Below the pieces are notes generated by a model that had not been told where the DNA came from, did no database searches, and saw nothing but the letters and a program-made list of their open reading frames with translations. A DNA stretch of 64,000 nt from UBA1275 sp002323515 (GTDB lineage: Bacteria; Bacteroidota; Rhodothermia; Balneolales; Balneolaceae). A program made the position numbers and the translations under genes. Location of the stretch: NCBI GenBank assembly GCA_964007875.1, contig CAXGAH010000001.1:124001-188000 (forward strand). The letters are read 5' to 3'. Below are positions 56,081 through 63,619 of the stretch, in pieces (the first letter of the stretch is position 1; each line of letters begins with the position of its first letter).

Positions 56081-58978
56081 ATGAAAGAAGGTTTATACTC
56101 ATTTTCAGTCGTCTTAATTGTATTCATTCTACTGGCTAGCTTTAGTCCAGCGCAAGACAAGCCAAGCCCATTAACCCATGGAGAAGGAACTCAGCAAGAT
56201 CCCTCCCTATCTGCATCTGGAGTAAAAATTGACCCTGAAATTTTACTCCAACAGCTGACCCCACGCCAACGTGTGGCTCAACTCTTTTTCGCGCCTGTTT
56301 ATGGGATTTATATGGCACAAGGTAGTAACTCTAGACTGGCTATTGAACGCTTAATTACCGAGCAAGAAATTGGTGGGCTAATAATGATGAGTGGAGATAT
56401 TTATGGACAGGCGGCCTTGATTAATGACCTGCAAACTTTGAGTAGTATTCCATTGTGGATAACACAGGATATGGAATTTGGTGCGGCAATGCGTATTCGT
56501 GGCTCGACGCGAATAACACCTGCAATGGGTGTGGCAGCCACAGGAGATATTCGGAATGGTTTTATGAAGGGTAAAATTACCGCCAAAGAAGCAAAGGCCG
56601 CTGGTGTACATCAAATATTTGCACCCGTACTGGATGTGAACAATAACCCAAAAAATCCAGCCATTAACATACGTTCGTTTTCGTCCGACCCGAAACTTGT
56701 ATCCGAATATGGGACGGCCTTTATTCAAGGAATACAAATTGAGGGTTTAGTTGCAACCGCAAAACACTTTCCAGGTCATGGCGATACCGAAACAGATTCC
56801 CATTTAGACCTTCCAGTAGTGCCACATGATTATGCTAGATTAGACTCGGTTGAACTAATTCCTTTTTCCGCTGCTATTGAAGAGGGTGTTCAAAGTATTA
56901 TGACTGCTCATATATCCTTCCCAAAGTTATCGGATAGTGTTGGTCTACCCGGTACCTTAGATCCTCACATTTTGACCGATATACTCAAGGATTCTTTAGG
57001 GTTTGAAGGCGTTATTGTGACTGACGGCCTTGGTATGAAAGGTATCTCCAACTACTTTTCGCCAGGTAAAGCAGTCGTAGCTGCATTAAAAGCTGGTGCG
57101 GATCTCATGCTAATGAGCCCTGACGTAACTACGGCTATTGACGAAGTAATGGCAGCAGTTGAAGCTGGAGAGTTAGGAATGGAACGGGTTGATGAATCCG
57201 TTATAAAGCTTCTTAATTGGAAAGTATCCCACGGATTATTCGAATCTAATGGTGAAGTAGCACTGGACAAGATGGCTGACATCATTTCCTCGCCAGAACA
57301 CTTAGCGGAATCCAAGAAAATTGCACAACAAAGCATTACCGTGCTCCGGAATGAGTCTAATATCCTACCTATTAATCCCTCACGCTACCCAAAATTAACC
57401 CTAGTAAATTTAAGTGATTCAGAGATAGGAAGTCCTGAGAGTAGTTTTATACGGGGATTCAGAGAACATCATCCCGATGTTAGTTACTTCGAGCATGACT
57501 CCAGAACGACTAATTCAGAAGAACTCAGAATCATTCGACAGGCCAGAAATTCAGACCTTGTGGTACTGGGAGCTTTTACCCTTTTCCGAGTAGGGCAGGA
57601 TTTACAATTGAATTCAACGCAAGCCAATTTTGTGCGAAAACTTCTTGCTAGTCGTACACCTATAGTTACTGTTCTGTTTGGTAATCCATATCTGATCAAT
57701 TCAATAAAGCAATCTGAGGTGCAAGTTATTGCCTGGTCCAATACCTCTGTGCAAAGCGAAGCCGCTGCCGCAAGTCTATTTGGAGCTACGGATATTAACG
57801 GCCGGTTACCTATTGACATTCCTCCTACCTTTGAACTAGGAGATGGAATACATATTCCAAAAAGCACCCTCCATTTTGGCATGGCTGAGGAAGCGGGAAT
57901 GCTTTCTGAAAAATTTGCTAAAATTGATGGTATTATGCACGATGCAATAAAAGATTCGGTATTTCCAGGAGGAGTCGTTGCAGTGGTGAAAGATGGTATT
58001 TTAGTGTACAATAAAGCCTTTGGATATGTTGACTATGAAAAGCTAACACCTGTGCAAACCAACACCCCCTATGATTTAGCAAGTGTCACAAAAATACTAG
58101 CTACCACAACAGCTATTATGCACCTAGTGGATCGTGGTTTACTTGATCTTAACACTACTGTTAGTCAATACATTTCTGAATTTCGGGTTGATGATAAGGT
58201 AGGCATTACCATTAGAGATTTATTGAATCACGAATCAGGACTACCTGCTTTTAAAGTATATGTGGACGAATTACAGGATAGAGCATCCATTATACAGGCC
58301 ATTAAGCATGAGCCTTTAGAATGGACCCCAAATCAAAAGTATGTCTACAGCGATTTAGGATTAATTCTCTTGGCCGAAATTATAGAACAAGTGAGCGGTC
58401 AACGCCTTGATTCCTATGTTCGTTCTCAGTTACACTATCCTTTGGGCATGTTTTCAACCTTTTTTACACCCAAGAAAGTAGGACGCTGGTACGCGCAATC
58501 CATACCCCCCACTGAGATAGATACCCTCTATAGAATGGGATTGGTACAAGCAGATGTTCATGACGAAAGAGCCTATTACATGGATGGTGTAGCCGGTCAT
58601 GCTGGCTTATTTTCAAATAGTATTGACATCGCAAAGTACATCACTTTTTTGACCAACAAAGGGTTTTATGCTGGGCAACGCTTTATTTCTTCCGAACGTA
58701 TCGATGAGTTTACTTCTACACAAGCATCCTTGAGTAAACGAGGCTTAGGATTTGACAAAAAATCTAGATCAGGATTTAGCTCCGCAGGTACTCGTATGAG
58801 TCTAGAGTCATTTGGACATACTGGATTTACCGGGACTTCTTTTTGGGTAGATCCAGAGCACAGTTTAGGAGTCATTGTCTTAACAAACCGGATCCATCCT
58901 TACCGCTCATATGGGGGAAGAATAAGTAGAATTCGGGCAGCAGTTGCTGATGCAGTTTACGAATCCATGGAGCAATAA
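56081..58978 (+). CDS. Fusion of GH3 beta-N-acetylhexosaminidase and beta-lactamase-family serine hydrolase
   Basis: This secreted or periplasmic protein of 965 residues has a signal peptide (SVVLIVFILLASFSPAQ). Residues of about 55-580 are glycoside hydrolase 3: AKHFPGHGDTETDSHLDLP (core KHFPGHGDT, 228-236) is the NagZ-type acid/base His loop, and VTDGLGMKGI holds the nucleophile Asp. Residues of about 620-960 are a class C beta-lactamase/PBP4*-like domain with SxxK in DLASVTKIL and a YxN-like YSDLG. A role in peptidoglycan fragment recycling or beta-N-acetylhexosaminide breakdown is inferred. This domain order is known in Bacteroidota. The cytidine deaminase start follows its stop by one base. 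Confidence 0.9.
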   Translation: MKEGLYSFSVVLIVFILLASFSPAQDKPSPLTHGEGTQQDPSLSASGVKIDPEILLQQLTPRQRVAQLFFAPVYGIYMAQGSNSRLAIERLITEQEIGGLIMMSGDIYGQAALINDLQTLSSIPLWITQDMEFGAAMRIRGSTRITPAMGVAATGDIRNGFMKGKITAKEAKAAGVHQIFAPVLDVNNNPKNPAINIRSFSSDPKLVSEYGTAFIQGIQIEGLVATAKHFPGHGDTETDSHLDLPVVPHDYARLDSVELIPFSAAIEEGVQSIMTAHISFPKLSDSVGLPGTLDPHILTDILKDSLGFEGVIVTDGLGMKGISNYFSPGKAVVAALKAGADLMLMSPDVTTAIDEVMAAVEAGELGMERVDESVIKLLNWKVSHGLFESNGEVALDKMADIISSPEHLAESKKIAQQSITVLRNESNILPINPSRYPKLTLVNLSDSEIGSPESSFIRGFREHHPDVSYFEHDSRTTNSEELRIIRQARNSDLVVLGAFTLFRVGQDLQLNSTQANFVRKLLASRTPIVTVLFGNPYLINSIKQSEVQVIAWSNTSVQSEAAAASLFGATDINGRLPIDIPPTFELGDGIHIPKSTLHFGMAEEAGMLSEKFAKIDGIMHDAIKDSVFPGGVVAVVKDGILVYNKAFGYVDYEKLTPVQTNTPYDLASVTKILATTTAIMHLVDRGLLDLNTTVSQYISEFRVDDKVGITIRDLLNHESGLPAFKVYVDELQDRASIIQAIKHEPLEWTPNQKYVYSDLGLILLAEIIEQVSGQRLDSYVRSQLHYPLGMFSTFFTPKKVGRWYAQSIPPTEIDTLYRMGLVQADVHDERAYYMDGVAGHAGLFSNSIDIAKYITFLTNKGFYAGQRFISSERIDEFTSTQASLSKRGLGFDKKSRSGFSSAGTRMSLESFGHTGFTGTSFWVDPEHSLGVIVLTNRIHPYRSYGGRISRIRAAVADAVYESMEQ

Positions 58979-58979
58979 A

Positions 58980-59843
58980 ATGAGTAGCTCCTTACCTTAT
59001 AGTTATCAGCCCTATTCCAATAAACCAGGACATTGTCTTATTGAAAGCCAAGAAGGCGACTTGTATCTAGGCTTTAGAATAGAATCAGCTTCCTTTCCTA
59101 CTACTATTTCCGCAGTACAAGCAGGAGTTGTCCAATGTCTAATGCATGGCCAACAACCATCCGTAATATATTACGCCAATCCGTCATTAAGTGGTCTTGA
59201 GAACTGGATAAACACTCTTTCATTGAAACCTGAGCAAATACCTGAACAGAAATTTCAGGAAGAAGTTGCAGAGCTTCAGAATAAAAACCAGCAATTGTTA
59301 CACTCGAACACCTTAGATTCGAGTAAGAAAACAATTATTAATTCTGTTAAACCGATACCACTTGAGAACTTTAGTCTCTTAGAGCTTTCTAAACAACTAC
59401 ATAGTTTAGGTAACGAAAATAGTGAATCCCGTCCCATTTTCTCAAAAAGTCAAATGGAACAACTCAAGCATGCATTGGTTAATGTGTGCAATCTTGCAGT
59501 ATGTCCTGAATCAAATTTCCCAGTGGGTGCCCTACTTTGGACTAATCTTGGGTTATTTCCAGGGGTAAATGTTGAATTTCAAGATTGGTCACTGGGATTA
59601 TGCGCTGAAAGAACGGCTTTAATAAACGCTTTAAGCTACGGTGCTGATGAGTTTTTTGGGATATTCGTTCATGCCATTGACGGCGATTTTAGTACACCTT
59701 GTGGATCTTGCCGTCAAATTTTGAGTGAACATATGCCATTTTCAAAGCTGTTTTGTCTCCATAAAGATCACACTTGGTCGGAATATTTTATTCATGATTT
59801 ACTCCCTCACCCCTTCTATACCGATTCTCTAGCTAAGTTTTAG
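58980..59843 (+). CDS. cdd: Cytidine deaminase with degenerate N-terminal and catalytic C-terminal domain
   Basis: The C-terminal half is a complete cytidine deaminase: FPVGALLWTN, GVNVEFQDW, LCAERTALINAL (Zn ligand Cys208 and catalytic Glu210) and TPCGSCRQILSEH (Zn ligands Cys241 and Cys244). Residues of about 15-80 look like a second, inactive copy (LGFRIESASFPTTISAVQAGVV, core GFRIESASFP, where CAE became AVQ). At 287 residues it is close to the two-domain E. coli enzyme, but there the catalytic domain comes first. The frame extends to 58944; ATG 58980 is chosen because it follows the upstream stop by one base. Confidence 0.85.
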   Translation: MSSSLPYSYQPYSNKPGHCLIESQEGDLYLGFRIESASFPTTISAVQAGVVQCLMHGQQPSVIYYANPSLSGLENWINTLSLKPEQIPEQKFQEEVAELQNKNQQLLHSNTLDSSKKTIINSVKPIPLENFSLLELSKQLHSLGNENSESRPIFSKSQMEQLKHALVNVCNLAVCPESNFPVGALLWTNLGLFPGVNVEFQDWSLGLCAERTALINALSYGADEFFGIFVHAIDGDFSTPCGSCRQILSEHMPFSKLFCLHKDHTWSEYFIHDLLPHPFYTDSLAKF

Positions 59844-59987
59844 GCAAAATTAAAGCACAATATTGTCTCATTTTTTTATGAATTGAGATTATTTAACCTA
59901 ATTGTTCAAATTTTGTATGAATTCACATAAAATCTGCGTTTATTATTCATAATTGCCATTATTTATAAAGAAAAAGTATTTTTTTTG

Positions 59988-60010
59988 TTGATTCAATGAT
60001 TCTGAATCAA
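59988..60010. repeat. Inverted repeat upstream of the histone-like gene
   Basis: 8-base perfect arms TTGATTCA and TGAATCAA around the 7-base ATGATTC. It is located 56 bp before the ATG. It could bind a regulator or fold in the RNA; nothing more can be said. Confidence 0.4.
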
Positions 60011-60056
60011 TAGCTTAGATCATTCTTTAAAGAATATTCATTAACTAAAACATAAC

Positions 60057-60060
60057 GGAG
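60057..60060 (+). promoter_or_regulatory. Shine-Dalgarno site of the histone-like gene
   Basis: GGAG 5 bases before ATG 60066, in the leader ACGGAG-TAATA-ATG. Confidence 0.7.
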
Positions 60061-60065
60061 TAATA

Positions 60066-60242
60066 ATGAGTAGAGTAAGTGAATTACAAACATTAGTAGA
60101 ATCAGTATCATCAGAAATGGAAAAGTTCTATGAAAAAGGAAACAAAGCAGCTGGTACCAGAGCAAGAAAAGGTCTTCAAGATCTGAAAAAATTAGCTCAG
60201 GATATTCGATTAGAGATTCAATCTAAGAAAAATGAAGCCTAA
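60066..60242 (+). CDS. Histone H1-like (Hc1-type) DNA-binding protein, 58 residues
   Basis: This short basic protein has an N-terminal helix (LQTLVESVSSEMEKFYEKG) and the Hc1/bacterial histone H1 motif KGNKAAGTRARKGLQDLKKLA. Such proteins in Bacteroidota and Chlamydiae are small nucleoid proteins. CGGAG at 60056-60060 gives a clean ribosome site 5 bases before ATG, and a strong terminator follows. This supports a separately transcribed, well-expressed gene. Function is by family similarity. Confidence 0.88.
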   Translation: MSRVSELQTLVESVSSEMEKFYEKGNKAAGTRARKGLQDLKKLAQDIRLEIQSKKNEA

Positions 60243-60263
60243 TCCATTTTGAGATTACTCACG

Positions 60264-60291
60264 AAAAGCCGCATATCCTGCGGCTTTTTTT
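60264..60291 (+). terminator. Rho-independent terminator after the histone-like gene
   Basis: 10-base perfect arms (AAAAGCCGCA / TGCGGCTTTT) around a 5-base loop TATCC, followed by a T run. It begins 22 bp after the stop codon. Confidence 0.92.
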
Positions 60292-60377
60292 TTGACTTTG
60301 CTTTGGTGTAGATTTTGGCGAAAGTTACAATATTTACCTTAAAACCTATCGTCATACAGTTATTAAAGTAAGCACCT

Positions 60378-60753
60378 ATGTTTTGTTCTCATCATCCAAT
60401 ACTCCTAATTGGATTATTTGGCTGCATAGTCAGTCTTTCTTGAACAAAAACATATGACTGGAATGCCACATTCAATGAAGCGGGAATGATTAACTTTCAA
60501 AAACTTGATTCCACCATAAAGGTCAGTTTAGCCTACTCCACTACCAATAATATACTCGGTTTTGACATTTATGGTGGTTTAGAAGATTCATTATTAAGTG
60601 TGGGCGCCTTAAAACCTACTTAGGTAAAAAAATAGACTACTCCTTCGTGAGGTTATGACTTCATCTAGTTTTTTGAGCTTATAGTCTGAATGGTGGTACT
60701 TTGATGCTATGGAACGAAGCGCCACTAAAGAGTAATTTGATATAATGGAGTAA
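60378..60753 (+). pseudogene. Relic of a D-alanyl-D-alanine dipeptidase (VanX/M15D) lipoprotein
   Basis: The first frame from ATG 60378 gives a lipoprotein signal (LLIGLFGCIVSLS) ended by TGA. In the same frame it continues as NFQKLDSTIKVSLAYSTTNN then GFDIYGGLEDSLL, which matches the start of VanX-type dipeptidases (LDxxIxVxLxYATxxNFxGxxxY). It ends in TAG. After a gap, another frame from about 60625 reads NRLLLREVM, then FLSL-stop-SEWWYFDAMERS with the EWWHF-type C-terminal motif that carries the catalytic Glu and Zn-ligand His region. The central Zn motif SxHxxGxAxD is absent. In-frame stops, a frame change and an internal deletion make this a decayed gene. Confidence 0.75.
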
Positions 60754-60849
60754 ATAAAACAATATAGCCGGAATACTGTTTGGAATAAAGTGGTTGTATT
60801 ACTTGTTTTTTCCTGAACTCACTCAATAAACCTTTTAGCTTCACGATTT

Positions 60850-61821
60850 ATGACAAAATCTAGTCTAACTAGCCGTATGCTCTATTATTACCTTAAGCAT
60901 ACCGAAGCTACTTATAGAAAACCTATTGATCCTGCTAGAGAAAATATCTCTTCACATCCCCCGAAAAAACTATGCTCACATTACAGCATTGAATTAAAAA
61001 AAAATACCGAAGGTAGGATATGGATTTGTGAGACCCAAACTGCCGAAGATGATGATTCCACAATATTTTATTTTTATGGAAGTGGACTTATTCAAGGACC
61101 AAGAAAACAACATTGGAAATGTATCGAGGACTTACTGCAACGTGGCGTTCCAAGAATTGTACTAGTAGAAGCCCCTCTGTTTCCCTCTCATACGATATCT
61201 TACATATTGAATTGGTGCCTAGAAACAATCATGGAGATGGTAAATGAACTCATGATTAAAGAAACACGATTAAAAGTGCTAGGTGAGGGCTCAGGTGCCT
61301 GGTTAGCCTATAACATGCTGCATAGTTTTGAAAAAAAGCACCTACTTCAAGTTGATGAACTAATTCTACTATGCCCCTGGTTGGATGCTTCATTAAGTAA
61401 TCCTTGGATTGATGAAATCGAAGTTTTGGATCCCATTAACAATCGATCAGAATGGACACGCTTAGGAGAAATCTGGCAAAATCAAATTCCCTCAGCTTTA
61501 GAAAATGAAACAGATGAAGGCATTCTTAAAAATCCCACTAACCCTCTAGCTCCTATTTATATGGATCTCCGGCAGACCCCACCTACTCGAGTATACACAG
61601 CGGAATATGACATTTTCAAAGCAGACGCAGTAAAGCTTCGCCAAAAGGCCGCTTCAGAACCGGTTATTTTTAATTATTATGAGTATGAAAAAATGATTCA
61701 TTGCTGGTATCATTATGATCTACCAGAATCCAAACTATTATTAGATCAATTAACCGCAACCCTTACCCAGCCCATGAGTGAATGGGAGAAAACAGCTGAA
61801 CTAGATGGTAAATTTTGGTAG
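60850..61821 (+). CDS. Alpha/beta hydrolase, hormone-sensitive-lipase-like, with altered nucleophile motif
   Basis: This 323-residue protein has the HSL/steryl-acetyl-hydrolase fold. YGSG (76-79) stands where HGGG forms the oxyanion hole, LCPWLDASLSNP is typical of the family, Asp254 lies in AEYDIFKADA and His284 in KMIHCWYH. The expected GDSAGG elbow reads GEGSGA (145-150). The nucleophile column therefore has Gly147 and a Ser one place later. Activity is uncertain, and it may be a non-catalytic member. It lies 93 bp before the GMC oxidoreductase gene, with no clear functional link. Confidence 0.72.
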   Translation: MTKSSLTSRMLYYYLKHTEATYRKPIDPARENISSHPPKKLCSHYSIELKKNTEGRIWICETQTAEDDDSTIFYFYGSGLIQGPRKQHWKCIEDLLQRGVPRIVLVEAPLFPSHTISYILNWCLETIMEMVNELMIKETRLKVLGEGSGAWLAYNMLHSFEKKHLLQVDELILLCPWLDASLSNPWIDEIEVLDPINNRSEWTRLGEIWQNQIPSALENETDEGILKNPTNPLAPIYMDLRQTPPTRVYTAEYDIFKADAVKLRQKAASEPVIFNYYEYEKMIHCWYHYDLPESKLLLDQLTATLTQPMSEWEKTAELDGKFW

Positions 61822-61914
61822 TTAGTGTTTTTTCAATAAAAGCACTTGCATAGCTCCACTCAGGGCTCTATTATCCCAAAGTTATAGAGTGAAATTAAAC
61901 TTAATTTGTTCACA

Positions 61915-63609
61915 ATGAATATGAATGAGTATGATGCAATTGTTGTAGGAACTGGTATTAGTGGAGGTTGGGCAGCAAAGGAGTTAACAGAAAATGGATT
62001 AAAAACCCTCGTTTTAGAGCGAGGACGTATGATTGAGCATGTCAAAGACTATCATACTGCTCATTTGGATCCTTGGGATATGGATCATGGAGGAAGGCCG
62101 ACTAAAAATGATCTGAAAACACAACATAAACAGAATCGATCAGGTTACACTACTGATCGAGCTCATAGTCACTTTTTTGTGGATGATATTGAACATCCAT
62201 ACAATGAAAAAAAACGATTTGATTGGTTGCGTGGGTATCATGTAGGTGGTAGATCCCTGATGTGGGGTCGGCAAACCTATCGTCTCAGTGAAATGGATTT
62301 CGAGGCTAATGCAAAGGACGGTTTTGGAGTTGATTGGCCCATTAGATATGCCGAAATAAAGCCTTGGTACGATTATGTAGAAGAATACATTGGGGTAAGT
62401 GGAGAAAATCTAGGGCTTAAACAACTTCCAGATGGAGTATTTTTAAAACCAATGGAACTCAATTGTGTAGAAAAATTATTAAAAGAACAATTAAGTCAAA
62501 AATATACTGACCGTCTACTTACTATTGGTCGTGCTGCTCATATTACAGAGGGTACCAAAGAAGGCTTAGGAAGAATTAGTTGCCAATACCGTAACCGATG
62601 TATGCGCGGATGTCCATATGGTGCTTACTTTAGTAGTAATTCTTCTACCCTTCCCGCTGCAGAAAAAACAGGAAATATGACCTTGATGCCTAATTCTATA
62701 GTTCATGAGATTATGTATGATGAGGCTACTCAAAGAGCTACTGGGGTTCGGGTTATTGATACCGAAACTATGGAGCACTATGAGTACCAAGCAAAAGTTA
62801 TATTTTTGTGTGCATCTACAATTGCATCAGCAAGTATTCTTATGCAATCTAGATCCACTCGTTTCCCTGATGGAATGGGGAATGATTCTGGTGAATTAGG
62901 CCATAACATCATGGATCACCACTTAGGGGTAGGTGCATCTGCTAATACAGATTCATTTAGGGATAAATATTATATCGGGCGCCGTCCAAATGGGTTTTAT
63001 ATTCCTCGTTTTAGAAACTTAGACTTGGTGACTAAGGTTGCTGGTTTTATTCGGGGATATGGATACCAAGGGGGAGGCTCAAGAAGTAATTGGTCGGAAA
63101 ATATTCAAGAATATCAGTACGGACAGGCCTTTAATGAAGCTCTTCTTGAACCTGGAGGATGGTCGATAGGCATGGGTGGATTCGGAGAGTTTTTGCCCTA
63201 TCACGATAATCAAATGACACTCGACTATGAAAAACTTGATAAATGGGGATTACCCACAGTAACCTTTGACGCTGAGTTTAAAGAAAATGAACTCAACATG
63301 CGTAAAGATATGATGAATCAAGCGGCTGAAATGCTAGATAGAGCAGGCTTTAGTTCTATATCAACCTTTGATAATCCTGGTGGGCCAGGGTTGGGAATTC
63401 ATGAAATGGGCACAGCTCGAATGGGTAAAGACCCTAAAACCAGTGTCCTAAACAAATACAATCAAGTGCATTCCGTCCCAAATGTGTTTGTAACCGATGG
63501 TTCATTCATGACCTCATCTGGCTGCCAGAATCCATCTTTAACTTATATGGCTTTTACTGCTAGAGCTGTGGCTCATGCTGTTGAAGAGCTAAAAAAAATG
63601 AATTTATAG
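61915..63609 (+). CDS. GMC family FAD-dependent oxidoreductase
   Basis: This 564-residue flavoprotein oxidises an alcohol or sugar. AIVVGTGISGGWAAKELTENG is the FAD-binding motif, HVGGRSLMWGRQTYRL the GMC signature, and RCMRGCPYGAYFSSNS a Cys-containing loop. The C-terminus EMGTARMGKDPKTSVLN and NVFVTDGSFMTSSGCQNPSLTYMA (core SGCQNPSLTYMA) are characteristic of the gluconate dehydrogenase/sorbosone-type branch. The frame reaches a TTG at 61906; ATG 61915 is more likely. A subunit-3 gene follows by 10 bp, so the two form a membrane or periplasmic dehydrogenase. Confidence 0.92.
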   Translation: MNMNEYDAIVVGTGISGGWAAKELTENGLKTLVLERGRMIEHVKDYHTAHLDPWDMDHGGRPTKNDLKTQHKQNRSGYTTDRAHSHFFVDDIEHPYNEKKRFDWLRGYHVGGRSLMWGRQTYRLSEMDFEANAKDGFGVDWPIRYAEIKPWYDYVEEYIGVSGENLGLKQLPDGVFLKPMELNCVEKLLKEQLSQKYTDRLLTIGRAAHITEGTKEGLGRISCQYRNRCMRGCPYGAYFSSNSSTLPAAEKTGNMTLMPNSIVHEIMYDEATQRATGVRVIDTETMEHYEYQAKVIFLCASTIASASILMQSRSTRFPDGMGNDSGELGHNIMDHHLGVGASANTDSFRDKYYIGRRPNGFYIPRFRNLDLVTKVAGFIRGYGYQGGGSRSNWSENIQEYQYGQAFNEALLEPGGWSIGMGGFGEFLPYHDNQMTLDYEKLDKWGLPTVTFDAEFKENELNMRKDMMNQAAEMLDRAGFSSISTFDNPGGPGLGIHEMGTARMGKDPKTSVLNKYNQVHSVPNVFVTDGSFMTSSGCQNPSLTYMAFTARAVAHAVEELKKMNL

Positions 63610-63619
63610 GAACTTAACT

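Larger units (their letters stand above)
59844..60065. other. AT-rich leader of the histone-like gene
   Basis: A strongly AT-rich promoter-like stretch without ORFs. It contains the dyad TTGATTCA-ATGATTC-TGAATCAA at 59988-60010, which could be an operator or a 5'-UTR hairpin. Confidence 0.4.

Noticed and set aside
57484..58011. Minus-strand open frame of 175 codons
   Set aside because: It lies inside the GH3/beta-lactamase gene and has no family resemblance; it is an antisense shadow.
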